Source of the DNA: CBDCYS01 sp965226245
Lineage (GTDB): Bacteria; Acidobacteriota; Terriglobia; Bryobacterales; UBA6623
Direction of reading: 5' to 3'
Length of the DNA stretch: 64,000 nt
Assembly (NCBI GenBank): GCA_965226245.1
Contig: CBDDCL010000015.1
Span: 434,001 to 498,000, forward strand
A program made the translations under genes and the position numbers. Shown here piece after piece: positions 17,904 through 26,500 of this stretch; position 1 is the first letter of the stretch, and every line of letters starts with the position of its first letter. A model generated the notes under the pieces. That model was given only the letters and a program-made list of their open reading frames with translations. It ran no database searches and had not been told where the DNA came from.

Positions 17904-18161
17904 CGGGGAGACCTCCGTCTGAGTTTCCCATTTAGCTTTTGTTCCAGCGGCAGTGTACCTTCTTCCTTCCCCAAATGTTCTCTGTCCCAGGCTATCGCAC
18001 CGAGCACCCACAGCGCACCGGACCTTCTCGACCGCTCACCGTTACACAAAAGAGATCCACGGAATATAATGGCGGCACTCGGCACTGGAGTTGCGCCGTC
18101 TCGCCGGCCAGAAGGAGGATTCATGATCCCAGCCGCGCAGGCTCGCTGCCTTTGGCGAAAC

Positions 18162-19265
18162 CTATCCCCAGAAAGACGCGATTGCGCGGTTCACCTCAGC
18201 AGCGGCCTCCATCTGCACCATGTGGCCGGCGCCGGGAAGAATCCGCGTCTCGATGTTTGCGGGCAAGCCCTCGGCATGCGAAACAGGCAAGATACGGTCT
18301 TCCGCGCCCCACAGAACCAAGGCGGGCACGGAAAGTTCGCTGAGCCGGCCGCGCAGCACCAGCGCTTGCCGTCCCTCCGGAAAGAACTGATCGGCAATCG
18401 TGCGTAACGCCAAGTCCACGCCATCGAGACGCTTGTACTTGAGAACGTCGTCAATGAGCTGCCGGGTAACCAGGGACGGATCGCCAAACAGTTTTTCCAG
18501 ATGCGGCTTCAGGTCCCGCCGCCGGCTTGCCGTCACGAAACCCTCGATGTAGTCACCGTCGATCTCGGGTCCCAGCCCCGTACTTGCGATCAGAACAAGC
18601 GAGAGAGTCCGCTCGGGATGAGCCAGCGCGAAGTCCAGCGAAACCCCGCCTCCCATCGAGTGCCCGACCAGGTGAGCCTTCGCCAAACCAAACGCATCCA
18701 TGACCCCCTGGAGGGTGTTTTTGAAGCTAGCGGGAGTCCCGCCGCCAACATCCTTGGACGAACCTCCGTGACCCGGCCGGTCCACCGCATAGACCGCGCG
18801 CTTCGCCGCCAGGGCCTCGTGGTTGAACAGCCAGTTGTTGAGGTCGCCGCCAAACCCATGAAATAGGATCGCGGGATCGCCGCCCTGGCCTAGGCGCAGA
18901 TAGCGAATCGTCTTGCCCAGGACCTCGATCGTCTCGAACTCCGGGGAAGCGTTCTCCTCCTCGGCTTCTTCCGGTACGAAGTGAGCTTGAAACTCGGCGA
19001 CGAACGCGTCAATCTCCGGTTGTGGCACGCCGGCGCCGGCAATCACTCCAACCAAGCCCGCCACCGGCACGACGTCGCCAACTTGAGCAACGTGTCTCAG
19101 GACGCCCGTCTCGGACGCTTCGAGTCCGCTGGCGATCTTTTCGGTTTCGACCTCCACTACTTCGGCGCCGGAGGCCACCTCGGCGCCATCCTCGGCGAGC
19201 CAAGCAACGACTTTGCCCTCCGTCATGGAGAGGCCCCACTTGGGCATGGTGAGCTTATGGATCAT
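18162..19265 (-). CDS. acoC: Acetoin dehydrogenase E2-like: lipoyl domain plus alpha/beta hydrolase
   Basis: A 367-aa protein. Residues 1-78 form a lipoyl domain with the lipoylated Lys43 in EVETEKIASG. Residues ~108-367 form an alpha/beta hydrolase with the nucleophile Ser203 in GHSMGGG, an acid in LWGAEDRILP and His in GAGHMVQME. This architecture is that of acetoin dehydrogenase AcoC, where the second domain replaces the classical CAT acyltransferase domain. It would accept the acetyl group and pass it to CoA. Its ATG overlaps the stop of the E1-beta gene (ATGA), so the operon order is acoA-acoB-acoC. A separate E3 gene is not seen here. Confidence 0.87.
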   Translation of the reverse strand: MIHKLTMPKWGLSMTEGKVVAWLAEDGAEVASGAEVVEVETEKIASGLEASETGVLRHVAQVGDVVPVAGLVGVIAGAGVPQPEIDAFVAEFQAHFVPEEAEEENASPEFETIEVLGKTIRYLRLGQGGDPAILFHGFGGDLNNWLFNHEALAAKRAVYAVDRPGHGGSSKDVGGGTPASFKNTLQGVMDAFGLAKAHLVGHSMGGGVSLDFALAHPERTLSLVLIASTGLGPEIDGDYIEGFVTASRRRDLKPHLEKLFGDPSLVTRQLIDDVLKYKRLDGVDLALRTIADQFFPEGRQALVLRGRLSELSVPALVLWGAEDRILPVSHAEGLPANIETRILPGAGHMVQMEAAAEVNRAIASFWG

Positions 19266-20284
19266 GCCGCCCGCGCCTTGTGCCCCATCACGTTGCGGAC
19301 GGCGGCCGCGACTTTGGCGGCATCCGGGATGTACATGTCTTCCAGAGAAGCGCTAAACGGTACCGGCGTGTGCGGAGGCGTCACCATCTTGACCGGCGCC
19401 TTGAGAAACTCAAATGCGCTTTGCGCCGCCAGCGCGGAAATATCGGTCGCCATATTGCAGCGGGGCGAGGCTTCATCAACCACAACCAGCCGGCCTGTCT
19501 TCTCAACGCTCTCGAGGATGGTGTCCTCGTCCAAAGGGGACGTCGTCCGGGGATCGATAATTTCGCAGCCGATTCCGTCCCGCGCCAGCTCTTCCGCGGC
19601 CTCGGACGCTATGTGGACCATGCGAGCCAAAGCGACGATCGTGACGTCGTCTCCCTCGCGCACGTAGTTAGCTTCTCCGAACGGGATCGTGTAGGACTCC
19701 TCGGGGACATCGCCTTCCATCGTGTATATCGCCTTGTGCTCGAAGAATATGACCGGATCGTCGTCCCGGATGGCCTGGATCAGCAGCCCCTTGGCGTCGT
19801 ACGGCGTCGAGGGGATCACGCACTTCAGCCCGGGGATATGGGTGAAGACGGGGTAGAGGCACTGCGAGTGCTGCGCGGCCGCGCGCACCCCGGCGCCGAT
19901 CATGGTGCGGATCACGACCGGCGTCACAGCCCGCCCGCCGAACATGTAGCGAAACTTCGCCGCTTGGTTGAAAATCTGGTCGAAGCAGACCCCCATGAAA
20001 TCGACGAACATCAGCTCCGCCACCGGACGCAGACCACAGGTGGCGGCCCCGATCGCGGTTCCGATGAACGCGGACTCGCTGATCGGCGTATCGAGAACTC
20101 GGTCTCCGAACTTGCCCCACAAACCCTTGGTCACCCCGAGCACCCCGCCCCAGGCATCCATCTCGCCATCGGCGCCGCGGCCGCCGGCGATGTCTTCTCC
20201 CATGAGCACGACCGCTTCGTCGCGCTCCATTTCCTGCATCAGAGCTTCATTGATGGCTTGCTGAAAAGTGATTTTCCTGGCCAT
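19262..20284 (-). CDS. acoB: 2-oxoacid/acetoin dehydrogenase E1 beta subunit
   Basis: A 340-aa transketolase-type pyrimidine-binding subunit beginning MARKITFQQAINEALMQEME. It has the VLMGEDIAGGRG segment (the Glu activates thiamine diphosphate) near residues 26-37, then RPVAELMFVDFMG and the C-terminal transketolase domain with RTTSPLDEDTILESV. It pairs with the alpha subunit encoded 17 bases upstream to decarboxylate acetoin or a 2-oxoacid. The company of a hydrolase-type E2 favours acetoin over pyruvate. A 345-aa antisense frame is a shadow. Confidence 0.92.
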   Translation of the reverse strand: MARKITFQQAINEALMQEMERDEAVVLMGEDIAGGRGADGEMDAWGGVLGVTKGLWGKFGDRVLDTPISESAFIGTAIGAATCGLRPVAELMFVDFMGVCFDQIFNQAAKFRYMFGGRAVTPVVIRTMIGAGVRAAAQHSQCLYPVFTHIPGLKCVIPSTPYDAKGLLIQAIRDDDPVIFFEHKAIYTMEGDVPEESYTIPFGEANYVREGDDVTIVALARMVHIASEAAEELARDGIGCEIIDPRTTSPLDEDTILESVEKTGRLVVVDEASPRCNMATDISALAAQSAFEFLKAPVKMVTPPHTPVPFSASLEDMYIPDAAKVAAAVRNVMGHKARAA

Positions 20285-20301
20285 TGGACACCCTCCTCGA
20301 T

Positions 20302-21270
20302 TCAGTACGACACGTAAACGTCAGTTTCCAGATCCTCGCCGGCGGGCTCGGCAGCTTCCTTGGCCTTGGCGACGGCATCGTCGATCAGCCCGGCTACCTC
20401 TTGGTCGATTTTGGCAAGCTCTTCTTCGGTTACCAGCGAGGAGGAGGTCAGCGAGCGCGCGAAGCTTTCAATGCAGTCGCGCTGCTCGCGCAGGTTCTTG
20501 ACTTCGTCGACGCCACGGTAGGTTTGGGCGTCGCCTTCGAAGTGGCCGAAGTAGCGGTTGACCTTGCATTCGATCAAAGTGGGGCCGCCGCCCTGGCGGG
20601 CGCGATCGATTGCTTCGCCGGCTGCATCGTAGACAGCGCAGAAGTCGTGCCCGTTGACCGTCACGCCCGGCATGTCAAAACCTTTCGCGCGTTCAGCGAT
20701 GTCAGCGCCGGCCACCGAGTATTTGCTCGATGTGGCTTCCGCGTATCCGTTGTTCTCAATCACGAAAATACAGGGCAGTTTCCAAACCGAGGCGAGGTTG
20801 AGGCTCTCCAGTGTCGTGCCCTGGTTCGATCCGCCGTCGCCGACGAAAACCACGGCGACGCCTCCGGCGCCTTTCTGTTTGGCCGCCAGCGCCGCGCCAC
20901 AAGCCAGCGGAGGACCGCCGCCCACGATGCCGTTGGCGCCCATCATCCCCAAATCCAGATCGGCGATGTGCATCGACCCGCCCTTGCCGCCGCACAGGCC
21001 GTCTTTTTTTCCGTAAAGCTCCGCCATCATGCCGCGGACATCACATCCCTTGGCGATGCAATGGCCGTGACCGCGGTGCGTGCTGGCGATCTTGTCGTTC
21101 TCGTCGAGGTGCATGCAGACGCCGACCGCCACCGCCTCCTCGCCCGCGTAGAGGTGGACAAAGCCGGGAATCTCCCCGGTCGCGAATTCTGTATGGACCC
21201 GCTCCTCGAACTCGCGGATGGTCTTCATGTCGCGGTAAGACTTGAGCAGTTCGTCTTTGGTCATTTCCAT
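20302..21270 (-). CDS. acoA: 2-oxoacid/acetoin dehydrogenase E1 alpha subunit
   Basis: A 322-aa thiamine diphosphate enzyme subunit. The cofactor motif is GDGGSNQGTTLESLNLA at residues 144-160 with the closing NN at 173-174 (FVIENNGYAEA). THRGHGHCIAKG and GGKGGSMHIADL form the active-site entrance. First gene of the minus-strand aco-type operon. It decarboxylates the substrate and hands the acyl group to the lipoyl domain of the E2 at 18162-19265. Pyruvate dehydrogenase E1 alpha of the same family remains an alternative. Confidence 0.92.
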   Translation of the reverse strand: MEMTKDELLKSYRDMKTIREFEERVHTEFATGEIPGFVHLYAGEEAVAVGVCMHLDENDKIASTHRGHGHCIAKGCDVRGMMAELYGKKDGLCGGKGGSMHIADLDLGMMGANGIVGGGPPLACGAALAAKQKGAGGVAVVFVGDGGSNQGTTLESLNLASVWKLPCIFVIENNGYAEATSSKYSVAGADIAERAKGFDMPGVTVNGHDFCAVYDAAGEAIDRARQGGGPTLIECKVNRYFGHFEGDAQTYRGVDEVKNLREQRDCIESFARSLTSSSLVTEEELAKIDQEVAGLIDDAVAKAKEAAEPAGEDLETDVYVSY

Positions 21271-21523
21271 GGGTGATTGGCTCCCAATGATTCCTGCGCG
21301 GCCTTATTGATCGCGCTCCTGAATTCTACCTTCACTGCCCCACTGAGTGCAATGGTCTCTCCAAATGTAGTTTCTCCAAGTGCGGGGAGAATTGCTAATG
21401 TGATCAGGCTGCTCGCCGCATTTGTCAAATCTTTGTAAAGAACTCAGTAAGTGTTTGTAAAAGAGGTCGAAGCTGGCTTCCAATGTTGCTTCCCGATCGT
21501 CAGTATTAGATAAGGAGAACGAC

Positions 21524-22081
21524 ATGAGCCAAATCCTGCTTGCCAGACGAACCGCAACCGCGCTGATAACGATCCTGCTGTGCGGCAGCAGCGCTATCGC
21601 CCAGTGGGACCCCGGCCGCCGCGGTCCTCAGACTGAACAGTTGGCAACACACCTGGGCTTGACGGCGGACCAGGTCGAAGCGCTGAAGGAGGCGCGGAGC
21701 CAGCACCGCCAGCAGGTCCGCCCATTGCAGCGCGAGATCTTCCAGAAGCGCCGGGAGATGAGGGCCGAGCTTCAGGGCGACAATCCGAACACGGCCGTGA
21801 TCGCTCAGTTTCTTGCCGACATCGAGGGCTTGAACAAACAAGTGAAGAGCCTGAGGGACGAGTTCAGACAGCAAACCTTGGCGACTTTGGCAGACGAACA
21901 GAAAGAAGCTGTGGCCGCGCTCGAGCAAGCAAAAGCCCTGCAGCCAGCCATTCGGCAAGCCGCCATGTTTGGCCTCCTGGAAGACAGCGGAGGCCCCGGC
22001 CCGCGCTTTGGAAGGGGCGGTTTCATGGGCGGACGGGGAGGCTTCTTCGGACGGGGGTTTCGTCCTGAGGCGCGACCGTGA
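21524..22081 (+). CDS. Spy/LTXXQ-type periplasmic protein
   Basis: A 185-aa exported protein. A signal peptide ending near SSAIAQ (residue 27) is followed by LTADQVEALKEAR, the LTxxQ motif of Spy/CpxP-like helical periplasmic chaperones, and long amphipathic helices rich in Gln, Arg and Glu. The C-terminus is a Gly/Arg/Phe-rich tail (RFGRGGFMGGRGGFFGRGF). A good AAGGAG lies eight bases before ATG 21524. The stop codon falls inside the dispersed 20-mer at 22071-22090, so the natural end may have been altered. Adjacent to a sigma-factor fragment, as often seen for envelope-stress loci. Confidence 0.78.
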   Translation: MSQILLARRTATALITILLCGSSAIAQWDPGRRGPQTEQLATHLGLTADQVEALKEARSQHRQQVRPLQREIFQKRREMRAELQGDNPNTAVIAQFLADIEGLNKQVKSLRDEFRQQTLATLADEQKEAVAALEQAKALQPAIRQAAMFGLLEDSGGPGPRFGRGGFMGGRGGFFGRGFRPEARP

Positions 22082-22090
22082 GGGAGCGGT
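22071..22090 (+). repeat. Dispersed 20-mer repeat
   Basis: CGCGACCGTGAGGGAGCGGT occurs here and, identically, at 62814-62833 inside the MITE. A looser copy is at 53643-53660. It supplies the stop codon of the preceding Spy-like gene. Confidence 0.6.
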
Positions 22091-22481
22091 CTGTTCCCAT
22101 TCAACAAAGCACTGCATGCAATGAACGCAACTATGTGCCATCGTTAAAAGGACAAGCAAGAATCGCGGAGGGCAAAGTGCGGATACGCCAGGCCGAGGCG
22201 CACGAAGTCCTGAACCTGCTGCTCGACCAGGTTTCAGAGCACGACCGCATGCTTCTGGTTCTTAAAGAAGTCGAGGGCCTCTCGCTCAAGCAGCTCAAGG
22301 TAATCTACGGAGTGAGCGAAGGCGCAATAAAAGTCCGGCTCTTCCGCGCCCGCCAGCGCGTACACCGCGCCCATGAGAAACTGCGAACAAAAGGCCAAAA
22401 ACCGGCCATCACCGCGCCCAGTAACACCGCGGCTTCGTCCCCAGCGTCCCGCCGATCGCGGCTTCTCCCATCAACGCCTAA
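22082..22481 (+). pseudogene. ECF sigma factor fragment, region 4
   Basis: The frame contains LLLDQVSEHDRMLLVLKEVE, then GLSLKQLKVIYGVSEGAIKV and RLFRARQRVHRAHEK, the sigma-70 region 4 helix-turn-helix of an extracytoplasmic-function sigma factor. Region 2 (core and -10 binding) is missing; the 5' part is replaced by the repeat at 22071-22090. A Ser/Pro-rich tail runs into the IS1182 end at 22482. Not expected to be functional. Confidence 0.7.
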
Positions 22482-23978
22482 CAGCCCGTGGCAGAAGTGG
22501 CTGTTTTCAAGCGGTGCGAGCGGGACCGAAGATTCGCGGTTGCCAGTCGAGTCGGAAGGGTCCGTTGACCAGCCGCGTCCACAACCCAAGCAAAAGCGCT
22601 TGCCGCGCCGAAAAGGGCCGCCTGACGGCCTCCCAGAGCCAATCGAAGGCCTTTTTCGCTTCCGCCAGCCCGCGCGGCGTGCCCGCTCCCAGCTCCTTCC
22701 TCAGCAGCAGCGACAAGTTGAACGCGCCGCCGTGAATCAGCAGCCGTTTCAAGATATTTTCGTGGCCGCGCAAGTGCGTCCGTCGCATCCGGCCGGTCTC
22801 ATATAAGTGAGCAAAACTGCGTTCCACCCGCTCGCTGCGTAACCGTGACAGCCGTTTGCCCCGCTTCCCGCGCATCCGTCGCCGGTTGCCGTACACCGCT
22901 TGTTGCTGCCGCCGCTTGCCGCACCACTTGCGCCGCCCGCGGTCCGGTTCATTGATGTAAGAACGCATCTGCAGCGCCGTCAGGTCCGTCAGCACGTCGT
23001 TGCTGTGATAGCCCTTGTCGGCCACCACTTCTTGCAGCCCTTGGGGAGACAGTTGCTCGTTCGCCTCCGGGTCTTGGGCGACCGCGGCGACTTGCTCCGC
23101 GGCCGCGCTAATCGTCTCGGACACGGTGGTGGTGTCGCCCAGATCGGCGCCTTGCACGGTCAGCGCCAGCAGCGCGCCCGTCTGCAGGTCCACGGCGTGC
23201 TCGGCCTTGTGCGCCAAGTGCGTGCGCCCGTCTTTCATTTTTGCGATCTTGGCGTCGGGGTCATGCTGATTCGTCCAATCCTTGTTGGAGCCTTTGTTTT
23301 TGCGCTTTTTGTCCAGCTTGGCCAGCTGCTCGCGAGTCGGCGTCTCGATCCCCGACTTCGCCGCCAGCCCCTTGAGAAACTCTTCGTAGCTCTCGCCGCT
23401 GTCGCGCCGCACGATCGAGCGCAAGGCCGCGTTGGCCTCCAGCGTGGTGGCATCGACCGCAATCGTGCCGCCTTTCAACAGACCCTGCTGGGCGAGCAAT
23501 TGCAGCACCCAGGTGAACACTTCGCGGTGCGTTTCGACGTCGATCAGGCGGCGCGTACGCGAGATCGTCGAATGATCGGGCGTGGATTCGTCGAGCTCGA
23601 TGGCGAGAAAGCGCCGCAGCGAGATCGAATCGGCCAGGCGCCAAGCGATGCCGCGCTCGCTGTCGATGCCTTCGAGGTAGCCGATCAGCAGGCAGCGGAA
23701 ATAGCTGCCGGGCGTCAGCGAGGGACGGCCCATGTGCGCCGCGTAGAACTTCTCGCAGCGCTGTTCGGCGAAGTCGTCGAAGCCGTGCTCGTCGAGCAGC
23801 TCGTTGAGCCTGTGATAAAACGGGTGGGCCGCAGTGTGGGGCAGATCCGCGGCGGCGACCCACAGCCCTTTCTGGCGCTGCTGCCGGTTGCGTCGTCCCA
23901 TTGCCATGAAACAATAATACACCAAGATGTTTTAATTGTAAAGTATTTTATGTATTCTTGTACTTTTACCACGGGCTG
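22482..23978 (-). mobile_element. IS1182-family insertion sequence, complete
   Basis: A 1497-bp element with inverted ends CAGCCCGTGGCAGAAGTGG (22482-22500) and, on the other strand at 23978-23962, CAGCCCGTGGTAAAAGT. The flanks are CTAA on the left and CTAC on the right, near the CTAG target seen intact around the second copy at 28587-29868. It is inserted directly beside the 3' end of a group II intron. Confidence 0.9.
22507..23907 (-). CDS. IS1182-family transposase
   Basis: A 466-aa DDE transposase from ATG 23907 (MAMGRRNRQQRQKGLW). An N-terminal DUF772-like domain (GSYFRCLLIGYLEGIDSERG) is followed by the first catalytic Asp in GGTIAVDATTLEAN, a second in VVADKGYHSND and a C-terminal RVERSFAHLYETGRMRR helix with the catalytic Glu. 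A Lys-rich insert (KLDKKRKNKGSN) separates the first two. The frame is intact. A 453-aa frame on the opposite strand is a shadow. Confidence 0.93.
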   Translation of the reverse strand: MAMGRRNRQQRQKGLWVAAADLPHTAAHPFYHRLNELLDEHGFDDFAEQRCEKFYAAHMGRPSLTPGSYFRCLLIGYLEGIDSERGIAWRLADSISLRRFLAIELDESTPDHSTISRTRRLIDVETHREVFTWVLQLLAQQGLLKGGTIAVDATTLEANAALRSIVRRDSGESYEEFLKGLAAKSGIETPTREQLAKLDKKRKNKGSNKDWTNQHDPDAKIAKMKDGRTHLAHKAEHAVDLQTGALLALTVQGADLGDTTTVSETISAAAEQVAAVAQDPEANEQLSPQGLQEVVADKGYHSNDVLTDLTALQMRSYINEPDRGRRKWCGKRRQQQAVYGNRRRMRGKRGKRLSRLRSERVERSFAHLYETGRMRRTHLRGHENILKRLLIHGGAFNLSLLLRKELGAGTPRGLAEAKKAFDWLWEAVRRPFSARQALLLGLWTRLVNGPFRLDWQPRIFGPARTA

Positions 23979-24017
23979 CTACGGGCGTGTTGGTCCCGTT
24001 TCCCGTCCCCGCTCATC

Positions 24018-24050
24018 GAACCGGACGTGCGGATTTTCCGCATCCGGCTC
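24018..24050 (-). ncRNA. Group II intron domain V
   Basis: On the minus strand, GAGCCGGATGCGG pairs with the end of CCGCACGTCCGGTTC around the GAAAA-type loop, giving the 33-34-nt hairpin with the GA..CGU bulge that defines catalytic domain V. It is the best conserved part of group II intron RNA. Confidence 0.85.
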
Positions 24051-24068
24051 TCCGGCCGGCTTCATCCC

Positions 24069-25142
24069 TCAAGCTGTCGCGGGCGGCGGTCCCAGGTGTA
24101 TCCGGCGCAGGCGTACCACGCCTAATTTGCCACACACCACCTGGCCGCTCAACTGCCGGGCGCCGCGCGACGACACCTTCCTCCGCCTCCGCAAAAATCC
24201 TCGTACTCGCTCATGCACGTGGTTGTCCACCGCCCGATACGCCATCAGCCGGGTCCCATAAGAGCAGTAATTCGCCCAGCCCGCCAACACTCGGTTCAGC
24301 CGGCCTCGCACCTCCTCCCAGCGCCCCACTTCAGCCGGACGCAACACCTCACGCACCTTCCCTCTCAGCCGTGCCACGCTCTTCGCCGACGGAGAAGCCC
24401 CCAAATACCAATGGCCATCCTGCTTGAAACGATGCGGCCCGAACGTGTATCCCAGAAAGTCAAACCGCTCCTGCTTGGCCTGCACCAGCTTGGTCTTCGT
24501 GCGGTTCAGGGTCAGCCCGATCCGCTCCATCACTGCCGCGCTGAACTCCAGCGCCTCGCCGCGCTGCCGCGGCTGAGAATCACGAAGTCAGCGGCGCAGT
24601 GAACGATGACAGCTCGGAACTCACTTCCCTTCCCCGTCCGCCGCCAGTACTGCAGAAAACGGTTCAGGTACAGATTGGCCAGCAGAGGGCTGATCACGCC
24701 ACCCTGCGGGCTGCCGCACTTACTCTTGCTGCCGCCCGTCATCCGCCGTTTCCCGTGCTCGTCCCGCTCTTCGACCGGCGTCTTCAGCCACCTCTTGATG
24801 ACATTGAAGACTTGCCGGTCCGCAATACGCCGCGCCACGCACTGCAGCAGCTCGGCGTGCGGAATCGTATCGAAGTACTTCGATAAAGCGGCATCGACCA
24901 CATCGGTGCAGCCTTTACACAGCAGTTCATGGACTCTCCGGATGGCGTCGTGCGCGCTCCGTTTTGGCCGGCAGCCATAGGCCTCCGGGTCCAAGTCCGA
25001 CTCGAAGATCGGCTCGATCACCAGCTTGGCAGCGCTCTGCGCCACACGGTCCCGAATGGTCGGGATGCCGAGCGGACGCTCGCCGCCGCCGGGCTTGTGA
25101 AGCATCACCCGCCGCAGAGGCCTGCTCAGGCTTACTGCGCGT
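24069..25142 (-). pseudogene. Group II intron reverse transcriptase/maturase, broken
   Basis: The N-terminal remnant reads RPLRRVMLHKPGGGERPLGI and then PTIRDRVAQSAAKLVIEPIF, RT blocks 1-2. CGSPQGGVISPLLANLYLNR is RT block 4. The catalytic YADD box is altered to CAADFVILSRG, so two of four residues are lost. The frame then shifts near 24530 into FDFLGYTFGPHRFKQDG and the maturase (X) domain. With no N-terminal 100 aa, no YADD and a frameshift, it cannot be an active reverse transcriptase. Intron mobility would need proteins supplied in trans. Confidence 0.88.
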
Positions 25143-25329
25143 TACGGCCTGCCAGCTTGCTCGCCCAGCTTTCTCTGGACTTTGTCACGAGGCTTCCGCC
25201 CGGCCGATTACCCGACCGCGCCGCTCGTCAGCTTTCATGCTTACCGACAACTACATGGGTGGGCTCCTTCCTCCCACAGGGTGTCCGCGCCGAAAAGGCG
25301 CACTGGGAAAAGCGGGCTAGCCGGCCATC

Positions 25330-25712
25330 TCATTTCTTCAGCCGGACGCAAACCAGAGTGTCGGTATTGCGCGCATAAAGAAGCCCGTTCACAATGGCCG
25401 GATAGGCGCGCACGGTTCCTTGCAGAATCTGGGCTCGAGAAACGACTTGGAAACTCGCCGGCGAAGCCTTTGCCATCAGCAGTTCCCCATTCTCGCGAAG
25501 GATAAGAAGGCGATCGCCCGTTCGCGTGATCGACCCCGCCCCAAAGTTGTTTTCACTCCATTGAACCTTGCCTGTGTCAAGCTCGATGCAGCGCAAACTC
25601 GGGCCATATTCTTGCCGCCCATGGAAGCCGTAGAGATAGCCGTCGTGATGAATACTCGTGGAATAGTGGTTCGTAAGAGAATCGTCGGACGACCAGACCC
25701 TTTCGAGTTCCC
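25330..25712 (-). pseudogene. PQQ-propeller protein, C-terminal fragment
   Basis: Minus strand reads LERVWSSDDSLTNHYSTSIH, HDGYLYGFHGRQEYGPSLRC, then IELDTGKVQWSENNFGAGSI and ends NTDTLVCVRLKK. These are the last blades of a quinoprotein-like beta-propeller of the kind complete at 53745-55010. The 5' part is cut at about 25712 by an IS1634 fragment. The stop at 25330 looks natural. Confidence 0.8.
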
Positions 25713-26500
25713 CTCCGGGGTCCGCTTGCGCCGCGCCTTGGCCCGCGCCGTCGCCGAGCGCTCGGCCGGCGCGACCGGAGAGGAAGGCTCCTCCCCGCGC
25801 TGCTCGTCGTCAAACAGCAGCGGCGCCAGCGCCTGCCGCATGTGCCATTCCACGTGATAGGCCAGCAAGCATAGCAGCACATGCGCCCGCACCCGGTCCG
25901 GCAGCCGGTGATAAATCGGCCGCAAGTGCAGGTCCACGCTCTGGAGCGAGCGAAAGGCCCGCTCCACCTGCGCCAAGCGCTTGTAGGCGCGCACCGCCTC
26001 GGTGGCCTTCAACTTCTCCTGGCTCAGCGAGGTGCGAATCACATAGACGCCGTCGAGCACTTCATCGCGCTCGATGGCCTGCTGATTGCGCTCGTACTCC
26101 AAGCCCTCGGCCGTGATGTCCCAGCGAAAATATTTCGCCACCTTCGAGCTCGCCAGCACGCGGCCCAGCCGGTAGTTGATCTTGTCGCGGTCCCGCCAGC
26201 GCCGCTTCTGCCGCCGCGTTGCCGCCCGCACCGTCTCGAACTTCTGCTCGGCGGCGGCGATCAGCTCTTCCCGTTTGCGCTCCCGCTCCTCGGCCAGCAG
26301 CGGATTGCGGCACACCACCAGCCGCTCGCCGGGAAAGTCCGGATGACTCACTTCGGCCAAGTCGCGCTTGTCAAACAGCGACATCTGCAACACCTCGTCG
26401 GCGGCCAGGGTGCGAATCTGCTTCCACCTCGCCCGTGCCGAAGCGTGGAACTTGAAGCGGATAGCCCGCACGCGGAGGCTTTCGGGGGCCTATCTCTAGT
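25713..26500 (-). pseudogene. IS1634-family transposase fragment
   Basis: The frame from about 26440 reads MSLFDKRDLAEVSHPDFPGE, RLVVCRNPLLAEERERKREE, DGVYVIRTSLSQEKLKATEA and RAFRSLQSVDLHLRPIYHRL. These match residues ~330-540 of the complete IS1634 transposase at 26579-28312 with moderate divergence. Both ends are lost: the N-terminus at the border of the complete IS1634 (26500) and the C-terminus at the PQQ fragment (25712). The open frame 25476-26471 that spans the junction is chimeric. Confidence 0.82.

Larger units (their letters stand above)
23985..25303 (-). mobile_element. Group II intron, internally deleted
   Basis: The minus strand opens at 25303 with GTGCGCC, a GUGYG-type intron 5' end, and ends near 23985 after a domain V. 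Only about 160 bases separate the 5' end from the surviving reverse transcriptase frame, against the several hundred bases of a complete domain I-III. The first ~100 codons of the ORF are also missing, so a deletion removed both. The intron begins 27 bases beyond the stop codon of the PQQ-gene fragment. Confidence 0.75.

Noticed and set aside
19280..21276. Two long plus-strand frames (345 and 330 aa) over the aco-like operon
   Set aside because: Both are antisense to genes with complete cofactor motifs and have no recognisable domains.
21304..21525. A 73-aa minus-strand frame between acoA and the Spy-like gene
   Set aside because: No start signal or family character; it overlaps the region upstream of the Spy-like gene with its ribosome binding site.
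22900..24261. A 453-aa plus-strand frame over the IS1182 transposase and intron end
   Set aside because: It crosses element borders and is the antisense of a clear transposase.
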